A program made the position numbers and the translations under genes. Shown here piece after piece: positions 1 through 6,371 of a stretch of DNA of 26,744 bases. The notes beneath the pieces were generated by a model, which saw nothing but the letters and a program-made list of their open reading frames with translations, did no database searches and was not told the DNA's origin. This DNA is from CAYVZU01 sp964455935 (GTDB lineage Bacteria; Fibrobacterota; CAYVZU01): NCBI GenBank assembly GCA_964455935.1, contig CAYVZU010000049.1, forward strand, positions 1-26,744, read 5' to 3'. Position 1 is the stretch's first letter. Each line of letters starts with the position of its first letter.

Positions 1-35
1 CCGAGGCAATCCGCCTGCGGCGGATTAGACCTCGG
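1..35. repeat. nested inverted repeat (hairpin) at window edge
   Basis: CCGAGG (1-6) pairs with CCTCGG (30-35), and inside it AATCCGCC (8-15) pairs with GGCGGATT (19-26) around a TGC loop. It lies downstream of the ahcY terminator and is probably a dispersed REP-like hairpin. The 11 bases right after it (36-46, GCCACACCGAA) recur at the edge of the hairpin at 6022-6063. It may continue beyond the window edge. Confidence 0.6.
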
Positions 36-193
36 GCCACACCGAATCTTAAGTCACACTCCTATTCAATCGAGCCACCCAGCCCGGGAATCGTGCCGCC
101 ACACCCGCATTGCAATGTGGGCGGCCAGCCAGGCAAAACGCTTCCACAATTTCGGCAGCGAAACACGTTTATGATTTCCCCTTACAGCGGTCG

Positions 194-229
194 AAAAAAA
201 AGGCCCACCATCCGCAAGATGGCAGGCCC
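194..229 (-). terminator. rho-independent terminator of the metK-ahcY operon
   Basis: Read on the minus strand, a stem of about 12 bp (GGGCCTGCCATC against GATGGTGGGCCT, with two or three G-T wobbles) with a TTGCG loop is followed by a run of eight T (plus positions 194-201). It starts about 20 bases after the ahcY stop codon, where an intrinsic terminator is expected. Confidence 0.88.
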
Positions 230-247
230 ATCAGACTAAGTCAGCGC

Positions 248-1693
248 TTAGTACTTATAATGCTCCGACTTATAAGGCCCTTCGACCGGAACGCCGATGT
301 AGGCAGCCTGCTGTTTGCTGAGTTTTGTCAGCTTCACACCCAGTTTGTCCAGGTGCAGGCGGGCAACCTCTTCGTCGAGCTTCTTGGGAAGAATATAGAC
401 GCCGATCTCATGTTTCTTTGTCCAGAGATCGATCTGAGCCAGGGTTTGGTTGGTGAAGGAGCTGCTCATGACAAACGAAGGATGCCCGGAGGCGCAACCC
501 AGGTTCACGAGCCGGCCTTCGGCCAGAATGTAGATCGAATGCCCATCGGGAAAGGTGTACTTGTCCACCTGGGGCTTGATGTTGGTCCGTTTGATTTTTG
601 GATACGATTCCAGCTTCTCCATCTGGATCTCGTTGTCGAAATGGCCGATGTTGCAGACAATGGCCTGGTCCTTCATCTTCGCCATATGCTCGATGCGGAT
701 GATGTCGCAGTTGCCCGTCGTGGTCACATAAATGTCGGCGATCGGGAGCGCGTCCTCCACGGTCTTGACCTCGTAGCCGGCCATGGCGGCCTGCAAAGCG
801 CAGATGGGGTCGATTTCCGTCACAATCACTTTTGCCCCAAAATTGCGCAGCGACTGGGCCGAACCCTTGCCCACATCGCCAAAACCGCAAACGACCGCGG
901 TTTTGCCCGCGACCATTACGTCGGTGGCCCGCTTGATCCCGTCGACCAGCGACTCGCGGCAGCCGTAGAGATTGTCAAACTTGCTCTTGGTCACCGAGTC
1001 GTTGACATTAATGGCCGGGAACAGCAATGATTTGGCTTCGAGCATCTGGTACAGCCGATGCACGCCCGTGGTCGTCTCTTCGGATACGCCGCGCATGTCC
1101 TTCACCATCCGGTGCCAGAACGTGGGGTCTTCCTTAGCCTTGCGCCGAATCACATTCTCCACGATCTGGAGTTCTTTGTTATCCGTGGTGATCGCAGGCG
1201 CCTTGCCTGTTTGCGCGAGCGTCTCCTCGAGTTCGTATCCCTTGTGAACCAGCAGCGTAGCATCGCCCCCGTCATCCACGATCAGGTTGGGGCCCTGGCC
1301 GTTCTCGAATGTCAGGGCTTGCAGCGTACAGTCCCAGTATTCCTCAAGGGTTTCGCCTTTCCAGGCGAAAACCGGAACGCCGGTCTTGGCAATGGCCGCC
1401 GCCGCATGGTCCTGAGTCGAGAAGATATTACAGCTGGCCCAGCGAACCTTCGCACCCAGCGCGGTGAGCGTCTCGATAAGCACAGCCGTCTGCTTGGTCA
1501 TGTGCAGCGATCCGGTGATGCGGGCGCCCTTGAGCGCCTTTGTTTTGCCGTACTGCTCACGCACCGCCATAAGCCCGGGCATTTCCTGCTCGGCGACTTC
1601 GATCTCTTTTCGTCCCCACTCGGCCAGACCAATGTCTTTGACTTTGTATTCGGCGCTCTTTACCCGGGCCCGTGCGGTTTGTACCGGCGTCAT
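248..1693 (-). CDS. ahcY: S-adenosylhomocysteine hydrolase (adenosylhomocysteinase)
   Basis: This cytosolic, NAD-dependent enzyme reversibly hydrolyses S-adenosylhomocysteine to homocysteine and adenosine, relieving product inhibition of methyltransferases. The 481-residue product is full length for the form with the extra loop of about 40 residues after the VDDGGDATLL motif (here around residues 140-185). The Rossmann motif GFGDVGKG lies near residue 270 in the stretch beginning GKTAVVCGFG. The C-terminus SEHYKY corresponds to the conserved PDHYRY tail that reaches into the neighbouring subunit's NAD site. The ATG at 1693 overlaps the metK stop as ATGA, so translation is probably coupled. 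It is the last gene of the operon and a strong terminator follows. The call is secure; nothing looks truncated. Confidence 0.97.
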   Translation of the reverse strand: MTPVQTARARVKSAEYKVKDIGLAEWGRKEIEVAEQEMPGLMAVREQYGKTKALKGARITGSLHMTKQTAVLIETLTALGAKVRWASCNIFSTQDHAAAAIAKTGVPVFAWKGETLEEYWDCTLQALTFENGQGPNLIVDDGGDATLLVHKGYELEETLAQTGKAPAITTDNKELQIVENVIRRKAKEDPTFWHRMVKDMRGVSEETTTGVHRLYQMLEAKSLLFPAINVNDSVTKSKFDNLYGCRESLVDGIKRATDVMVAGKTAVVCGFGDVGKGSAQSLRNFGAKVIVTEIDPICALQAAMAGYEVKTVEDALPIADIYVTTTGNCDIIRIEHMAKMKDQAIVCNIGHFDNEIQMEKLESYPKIKRTNIKPQVDKYTFPDGHSIYILAEGRLVNLGCASGHPSFVMSSSFTNQTLAQIDLWTKKHEIGVYILPKKLDEEVARLHLDKLGVKLTKLSKQQAAYIGVPVEGPYKSEHYKY

Positions 1694-2865
1694 GACAGCC
1701 TCGCTGCCGCGGCCTTCAGCGCCGCCGCCTTGTCGGTCCGTTCCCAGGTGTAGGCTGGACCCGAGCGGCCGAAATGTCCGTACCGGGCGGTCTCTTTGTA
1801 GATCGGGCGCATGAGTTTGAGGTCTTCGATGATGGCGCGCGGCCGCAGGTCGAAAACCTCGGAAATAAGCCGCGCAATTTTATCCTCGCAGATCTTGCCG
1901 GTGCCAAAGGTGTTGACGTGGACCGAAAGCGGTTTGGCGACCCCAATTGCATAGCTCACCTGTACCTCACATCGATCGGCCAGGCGGGCTGCCACCACAT
2001 TCTTGGCCACATAGCGCATCATGTATGCCGCGGAACGATCCACCTTGGACGGGTCCTTGCCGCTGAAAGCACCGCCGCCATGACGGCCCATTCCGCCGTA
2101 TGTATCCACAATGATCTTGCGGCCGGTCAGGCCCGTGTCGCCGGCCGGGCCGCCGATCACAAACCGACCCGTGGGGTTGACATGGTAAATCGTCTTGCTG
2201 TCGAGCATCTTGGCCGGAATGACCCGTTTGATCACTTTGTTGATCATGTCTTTTTTGATCTGCGCGTGTTTCACGGTCTCGGAATGCTGCGTGGAGATTA
2301 CCACAGTGTGGACCCGGACAGGCTTGTCGCCTTCGTATTCAACGGTAACCTGCGACTTCGAGTCGGGCCGCAGATACTTGAGAATGCCGCGTTCGCGCAC
2401 GGCGGCCAGTTCCTCGAGAAGCTTGCGCGCCATTTGAATGGGAAACGGCATCAGTTCCGGGGTCTCGCGGCAGGCGTAGCCAAACATCATTCCCTGGTCG
2501 CCCGCGCCCTGTTCCCGGTGCAGGCCCTGGCCTTCACTGACGCCCTGGCTGATGTCGGGAGATTGTTTATCGAGATGGATCAGGACCGCGCAATTCTTGT
2601 TGTCAAAACCAATGGTGGGATCGGTATAGCCGATCTCGGCTATGGTGGTGCGGATGACGCTGGGAATGTCCACCACGGCCTTGGTGGTGATTTCACCCGC
2701 CACCATGACCATGCCGGTCGTGACCAGCGTTTCACAGGCCACGCGCGAGAACTTGTCCTGGTGGATCATTGAATCCAGAATCGCATCGGAAATCTGGTCG
2801 GCCACCTTGTCTGGGTGTCCCATGGAAACGGCTTCGGACGTGAAGAGACTTCGCTTGGACTTCAT
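1690..2865 (-). CDS. metK: S-adenosylmethionine synthetase (methionine adenosyltransferase)
   Basis: It makes S-adenosylmethionine from methionine and ATP in the cytosol and is the first gene of a two-gene SAM cycle operon with ahcY. I place the start at the ATG at 2865 (391 residues, protein beginning MKSKRSLFTSEAVS) because AGGAGAG lies just upstream; the reading frame stays open to 2904, but that extension lacks a ribosome site and family similarity. Family signatures are GHPDK near the N-terminus, the hexapeptide GAGDQG followed by MMFGYA around residue 115-125, and GGGAFSGKD in the last third. The stop overlaps the ahcY start (ATGA). Length and motifs are typical of bacterial MetK. Confidence 0.97.
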   Translation of the reverse strand: MKSKRSLFTSEAVSMGHPDKVADQISDAILDSMIHQDKFSRVACETLVTTGMVMVAGEITTKAVVDIPSVIRTTIAEIGYTDPTIGFDNKNCAVLIHLDKQSPDISQGVSEGQGLHREQGAGDQGMMFGYACRETPELMPFPIQMARKLLEELAAVRERGILKYLRPDSKSQVTVEYEGDKPVRVHTVVISTQHSETVKHAQIKKDMINKVIKRVIPAKMLDSKTIYHVNPTGRFVIGGPAGDTGLTGRKIIVDTYGGMGRHGGGAFSGKDPSKVDRSAAYMMRYVAKNVVAARLADRCEVQVSYAIGVAKPLSVHVNTFGTGKICEDKIARLISEVFDLRPRAIIEDLKLMRPIYKETARYGHFGRSGPAYTWERTDKAAALKAAAARLS

Positions 2866-3014
2866 CAACTCTCCTGCGGTTAGGCCGGACTCACCCGGCG
2901 CCATTTACATATTGATATGCGGAAAATTTCAGATATCCGTTTCATAATATTGAAGAAGGATAAAAATAGGGTAATTGTCGAGACGGAAACAACAAAAAGA
3001 CCCGGCAACAAAGA
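2866..3014 (-). promoter_or_regulatory. metK 5' leader / promoter region with a small hairpin
   Basis: The leader is more AT-rich than the flanking genes. About 20 bases before the metK start is a GC hairpin (GCCGG 2884-2888 with CCGGC 2895-2899, six-base loop), and CATAT/ATATG (2908-2919) forms a weak second inverted repeat. I could not identify a convincing -35/-10 pair, nor match this to a SAM or SAH riboswitch by eye. Regulation of metK from here is expected from position only. Confidence 0.3.
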
Positions 3015-3204
3015 CCCAGCCCGATCTATTCATAAACTTTCGTAAACGAGGGTCACAAATGCCCTTCAAATACGGCCAACCGCAGGACCGAGCACCCGGA
3101 AGCATACTTGAAAAGTATGTTGAGCATGCGCGGGCCGAGGACGGCCGGAGGTGATGGGCAGTTGTGGGCCGCAGTAGAAATGTTTGTGAATAGATTGGGC
3201 CAGG
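3015..3204. repeat. large structured palindromic element (copy 1), upstream of metK
   Basis: Outer arms 3015-3040 and 3176-3204 are imperfect inverted repeats (GATCTATTCATAAAC against the complement of GTTTGTGAATAGATT, 13 of 15 matching). Inside, CACAAATGCCC (3054-3064) pairs with GGGCAGTTGTG (3156-3166). At the centre CATACTT-GAA-AAGTATG (3103-3119) is a perfect hairpin. The architecture of outer arms, GC-rich middle arms and a central hairpin flanked by GAAGC and GAGC is shared with the element at 13905-14071. No protein is encoded. It is either a dispersed non-autonomous repeat or a structured RNA; I cannot tell which. Confidence 0.7.
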
Positions 3205-3308
3205 AGTGACGGGAATACGGGATCCGATCAACGATGAACGGGGAAATTTTATTCTTTGGCTTCAGCGAAAATCCCCATCCCCTCTTATCCAGTGATCCTA
3301 TTCGAATT

Positions 3309-4469
3309 TCAGGATCTTGTATTCTGCGACAGAACCCAGGAGTAGATCTGCTGGAGAGGCATGTTTTTCTCGCGCGCTACACGGCGGCATTCCTCGTATT
3401 CCGGGGCGATCCGCGCCTGATTGGGGTCGCCAAGCCTCTTGGCTTTGAGCTTTCCCCAGGGCGACTCGATTTCCACAACGGTGCGCTCAACCTTACGGCG
3501 TTCCATTTCCTGAAAGCGAACACCGATTGTGGACGTCTCCCGAAAGAGGATCGCAAGCAGGGATTCCTTTGCCGAAACCGGCGCAATGGCCTGAAGGAGT
3601 ATGGCCGGCCTGCTTTTTTTCATGGTGATCGCCGTGAAAAACACATCCAGTGCTCCGGCCTCAAAAAGCTGCTCCATGGCATAAGACAGCAACTCGGGGC
3701 TGGAGTCGTCGATGTTTGTCTCCAGCACAACCACGCGGTCCTGCCCGGAGGCGGATTGTGTGTCGCCCAGCCAGAGGCGTATCAAGTTTGGGCAAAGCGC
3801 GATCTCTTTCTGGCCCGCGCCATAGCCGGCCTGGTCCATCGCAAACCCCGGCGGCAATCCCGGCTGCGCAAGCGTGGTGATAATCGCCGCCCCGGTGGGC
3901 GTAAGAAGTTCGGTTCCAGTATCAATAATACGGATGGGAAATCCTTTGATCAGTTCGGCCGTCGCTGGGGCCGGCACCGGCAAAACACCATGGGCCGCCT
4001 TTACGGTGCCCGTGCCTTCCACCAGTGTACCGGCGAAGAACGCCTCGATTCCGAGCAGTTCGAACCCGATGGAAGCGCCCACAATGTCCAGAATGGAATC
4101 AAGCGCGCCCACTTCGTGGAAATGGATCTTCTCGACATCCGTCCCGTGGACCTTGGCTTCTGCCTGCGCGAGCCGGCGAAAAATCCGCACGGCCGTGTCC
4201 TTCGACCGGATTGGTATTGAGCTGCCCTGAATCATTCTTTCGATGACGGAAAGCGATCTGTGCTCGTGTTCGTGCGGCACGACAATGCAACAGCGTTTGC
4301 AGGCAATCCCGTTGCGTTGGATCGTCTCCAGTCCCAACTCGAACCTGACTGGGGCCACAGAGCGAAGCAAATCGACAGTCTGGTCCAAAGGAACGCCCAG
4401 ATCGAATAATGCGGATAGAATCATGTCGCCGCTGGCGCCGCAGGAAAGGTCGAAATACAGGGTTTTCAT
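3309..4469 (-). CDS. larC: LarC-family nickel-pincer cofactor nickel insertase (DUF111)
   Basis: LarC catalyses the last step of nickel-pincer nucleotide synthesis, the CTP-dependent insertion of nickel into the pyridinium dithio-mononucleotide. The 386-residue protein begins MKTLYFDLSCGASGDM, the conserved LarC/DUF111 N-terminus. It carries a histidine-rich metal-binding-like patch (PHEHEH, about residue 85-90), then KIHFHEVGALDSILDIVGA (about 119-137), ELLTPTGAAI and GYGAGQKE. In some lactobacilli larC is read through a ribosomal frameshift; here it is one unbroken frame. The larB and larE genes and a lactate-racemase homologue are not in this window. The ATG at 4469 has only a weak Shine-Dalgarno. 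It lies in the same orientation as metK but about 440 bp upstream of it, beyond a large repeat, so it is probably a separate unit. Confidence 0.93.
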   Translation of the reverse strand: MKTLYFDLSCGASGDMILSALFDLGVPLDQTVDLLRSVAPVRFELGLETIQRNGIACKRCCIVVPHEHEHRSLSVIERMIQGSSIPIRSKDTAVRIFRRLAQAEAKVHGTDVEKIHFHEVGALDSILDIVGASIGFELLGIEAFFAGTLVEGTGTVKAAHGVLPVPAPATAELIKGFPIRIIDTGTELLTPTGAAIITTLAQPGLPPGFAMDQAGYGAGQKEIALCPNLIRLWLGDTQSASGQDRVVVLETNIDDSSPELLSYAMEQLFEAGALDVFFTAITMKKSRPAILLQAIAPVSAKESLLAILFRETSTIGVRFQEMERRKVERTVVEIESPWGKLKAKRLGDPNQARIAPEYEECRRVAREKNMPLQQIYSWVLSQNTRS

Positions 4470-4551
4470 ACGATCGATCTCAATTGCTTTTTTTCATGCG
4501 GGACCTCTGGGTAAGCCCTGCAGCTTAGCCATTAACCCCAATAATACCTGG

Positions 4552-4587
4552 AAAAAAAGAAGGCGAGGGCGCAGGCCCCCGCCTTCT
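4552..4587 (-). terminator. rho-independent terminator after the RRM gene
   Basis: On the minus strand a 12-bp stem with one mismatch (AGAAGGCG-GGGGC against GCCC-TCGCCTTCT, loop CTGC) is followed by seven T (plus positions 4552-4558). It lies about 65 bases past the stop of the RNA-binding protein gene and upstream of larC, separating the two transcripts. Confidence 0.9.
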
Positions 4588-4651
4588 GTTATTCCAGTCT
4601 GTTCCGCGCCAAGGCAACTTCGTCACCCGCGCGCGTATTTCGCAGGAATGA

Positions 4652-4951
4652 CTACCAGCGGTCTCTGTTGCCGCCCTTGAACCCGCCACGGCTGCCGCCG
4701 CCTTCGCCCTTCGGCTTCTCTCTGGCTTCGTTGACCGTCAGGGGTCTGCCCTGCAGTTCCTTACCATTGAGTTCCTGCATGGCCTTGTCGGCATCTTCCA
4801 TTTCCACAAAGGCGAAGCCTCTGGGTTTGCCGGTCATGCGGTCCATGATGATGTTGACGGACTGTACGGCACCGTACTGTCCAAAGAGACCCTCGAGCTC
4901 CTCCTGCGTTACGCTGAACGGAAGGTTCCCGACGTATAACTTTTTGGCCAT
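4652..4951 (-). CDS. RRM-domain RNA-binding protein (cold-inducible Rbp type)
   Basis: This is a 99-residue cytosolic protein with a single RNA recognition motif. RNP2 is KLYVGNLPF (residues 4-12) and RNP1 is RGFAFVEM (about 44-51), both with the aromatic residues that stack on RNA bases. After the RRM (about residue 77) comes a short Gly/Arg/Lys-rich tail (GGGSRGGFKGGNRDRW), as in cyanobacterial Rbp and related bacterial proteins often induced by cold. The start is supported by AGGAGG ending eight bases before ATG. It is a single-gene unit with its own terminator. The RNA targets cannot be deduced from the sequence. Confidence 0.95.
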   Translation of the reverse strand: MAKKLYVGNLPFSVTQEELEGLFGQYGAVQSVNIIMDRMTGKPRGFAFVEMEDADKAMQELNGKELQGRPLTVNEAREKPKGEGGGSRGGFKGGNRDRW

Positions 4952-5194
4952 GAGGCCCTCCTAAAATGATTTGAACTCCGCAAAGGCTCTCATCGGCCAG
5001 AAACTGGACCTCAGACTCCTCCGCGCACTGCTAAACGATTGTAATTCTGCACAGCCAAATGCAAGAAAAAAATTTCCTGGCAGCCTTGGACAGGAATTGG
5101 GACGGGACGCCGACCTGGCCAAAACACTTGATGTCCGGCCTTCCCGCAAGCGATTTTTGATGCTCTTTTAATAGGAGGATCGCAATTTTTCACC

Positions 5195-5335
5195 CTAGAG
5201 TCACAGGGCACAGAGAAAGGCAAGAGACAGGAAGAAGGCGGAAGACAGGAAACTTTTCTGACGCGCATCTGCGCCGGAAAACTTTTCTCCTTTACGTATT
5301 CTTCTCTGTCCTCCATGCGCTACTTTCTACCGGTC
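5195..5335. repeat. ACAGAG-type imperfect inverted repeat (copy 1)
   Basis: Left arm around 5200-5218 (TCACAGGGCACAGAGAAAGG) is an imperfect inverted match to the right arm around 5297-5315 (TTCTTCTCTGTCCTCCATG). Between them lie a direct repeat GGAAACTTTTCT/GGAAAACTTTTCT and a small GCGCA-TC-TGCGC palindrome. It resembles the clearer element at 13760-13892. It sits in the 620-base gap 4952-5571; the part 4952-5194 holds nothing I recognise. Confidence 0.5.
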
Positions 5336-5402
5336 TTGTATGGTCCCCCAGGCCCACAAAAATCTCTTTTCCACGAATGATAGGTTGTTGCATTTTGCGC
5401 AT
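5292..5402 (-). pseudogene. N-terminal remnant of an IS110-family-like transposase
   Basis: On the minus strand a perfect ribosome-binding site (GAGGAGG, eight bases before ATG at 5402) leads into MRKMQQPIIRGKEIFVGL. This resembles the start of a subgroup of IS110-family (DEDD/RuvC-like) transposases that begin with a short basic stretch and then EIFVGL-D, where Asp is the first catalytic residue; here the text reads VGLGD. After about 23 codons similarity stops and the frame runs into the repeat at 5195-5335, so the rest of the transposase is missing. The strong ribosome site with no gene behind it argues for a real truncated gene. The family assignment is from memory of such N-termini. Confidence 0.45.
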
Positions 5403-5571
5403 GGGACTACCTCCTCGTTTGTGGCGCGGCTCAACGACCGTGACCACGGTTCCTCTTTTGGGTTCAACGAGAAAGGTATCCTTTCTTTTCTCATTCATCA
5501 ACGAAGAATCAGCAACCACGGGCACCATCGGTAGCATAGTCGCTCTGTGGTGAGTAGCTATTTTTATCTCC
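5403..5571 (-). other. possible IS110 left-end non-coding segment (bridge-RNA position)
   Basis: This is the 169 bases upstream of the transposase remnant. In IS110-group elements the non-coding end upstream of the transposase encodes the structured bridge RNA. Here AGAAAGG-TAT-CCTTTCT (around 5470-5486) is a perfect 7-bp hairpin and ACCGTG-GT-CACGGT (around 5438-5451) forms a second one. The frame is open on the minus strand across this segment, but the translation resembles nothing. The link to bridge RNA is an inference from position and hairpins. Confidence 0.25.
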
Positions 5572-6015
5572 ATGAAATCATTGCAGCTCTACCGGATTCC
5601 CTTTCATCCCCGCGACAAGTCCGGTCTTTGGCGCTTCCTGCTCGAATTGGATCAGGATTTCTACATCTACTTCTGGCTGGAGGAACCCGATGGCCTTCAT
5701 TCATTCCAAATTATCCATAGGGAATCGATTGTCGTGACGCTCTTCGAGAATCGAATCACCGTGGGCCGGATCAATTCCTTTCCATTCAACCGTGTCATTG
5801 CGGAAGACGGCTACGAAGATGAGATGAAGGGACTTGCCGGTTTTCTGGAGCAGATCGACTCGCCCGAATTGCCGAACACTCTGGAGTTGATCCGCACCGC
5901 CGTGCTCCACCCGTTCCGGTCCGAAATCCCCCGACTTCGCATACCCGCCGAAGAGGCCCGGCTCCTGATGCGTGTCAAAAAGACCCCCGAAAAGGGAACA
6001 CGCAAGAGCTTCTGA
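5572..6015 (+). CDS. hypothetical protein, unknown family
   Basis: The protein is 147 residues and soluble, with no signal peptide or membrane segment. Codon use matches neighbouring genes (third positions rich in G/C), so I think it is real, but I do not recognise the family. It starts MKSLQLYRIPFHPRDKSG and is aromatic-rich in the first half (DQDFYIYFWLEEPDG). The second half is helical, and the C-terminus is basic (VKKTPEKGTRKSF). A ribosome site before the ATG is weak. It is the only plus-strand gene in the first 17 kb and stands alone between two transposase remnants. The hairpin at 6022-6063 right after its stop may end its transcript. Confidence 0.65.
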   Translation: MKSLQLYRIPFHPRDKSGLWRFLLELDQDFYIYFWLEEPDGLHSFQIIHRESIVVTLFENRITVGRINSFPFNRVIAEDGYEDEMKGLAGFLEQIDSPELPNTLELIRTAVLHPFRSEIPRLRIPAEEARLLMRVKKTPEKGTRKSF

Positions 6016-6021
6016 TCGCCG

Positions 6022-6063
6022 TGTTTCGGTGTGGCACGCACAAGTGCGTGCCACACCGAAACA
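6022..6063. repeat. perfect 20-bp inverted repeat, REP-like, possible terminator
   Basis: Two perfect 20-base arms (TGTTTCGGTGTGGCACGCAC and its complement) are separated by only AA. The hairpin begins seven bases after the stop of the gene at 5572-6015. There is no T-run, so it is not a classical intrinsic terminator, though such a stable stem could halt transcription or protect the 3' end. The inner GTGGCACGCAC/GTGCGTGCCAC stem looks like a dispersed REP-type unit. Confidence 0.85.
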
Positions 6064-6114
6064 GGCTGAAAAATTGGGGGAAATCGCCGATTTTATGGTG
6101 TTTGCTATTAATTC

Positions 6115-6360
6115 TTTCCATTAGCGAAGCTGGTAACGGATCTGACTTGTAGTGGACTGTTGACCAGGTCGAGAATGGCCTGATCCATCTGTAGAAGGAG
6201 CTCGTCAACAGGTTAGTAGTGAAGATTGTTGAATCATTGGCTTTTTGGCCAAGCCGGATCGTTTTAATTGGATTAAGGTCCGTGGAATAAGAAGGAAAAC
6301 CCGGCGGGCCGCCTTTATTTGCAAAGCATGTCATGCCATAAATGGCCATGGCATATCCAT
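6115..6360 (-). pseudogene. degraded C-terminal remnant of an IS630-family-like transposase
   Basis: On the minus strand the translation contains FPSYSTDLNPIKTIR, which matches the hallmark LPPYSPDLNPIE of IS630-family DDE transposases. The Glu of NPIE, the third catalytic residue, is Lys here. After about 15 more codons the plausible frame changes: another frame then reads VDELLLQMDQAILDLVN, which fits the C-terminal helix of such enzymes, preceded by stop codons. So there is at least one frameshift plus loss of catalysis. The 5' part is absent; the remnant abuts the 3' end of the dehydrogenase gene at 6372. Confidence 0.6.
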
Positions 6361-6371
6361 CTCCATCCGAT

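Noticed and set aside
110..1030. Long plus-strand open frame (306 codons) opposite ahcY
   Set aside because: It is a shadow of ahcY; the product has no recognisable family, while the minus strand gives a complete, motif-bearing enzyme.
1774..2772. Plus-strand open frame of 332 codons opposite metK
   Set aside because: Antisense shadow of metK; high GC at third positions keeps it open by chance.
3234..4220. Plus-strand open frame opposite larC
   Set aside because: Shadow; larC on the minus strand has full family motifs.
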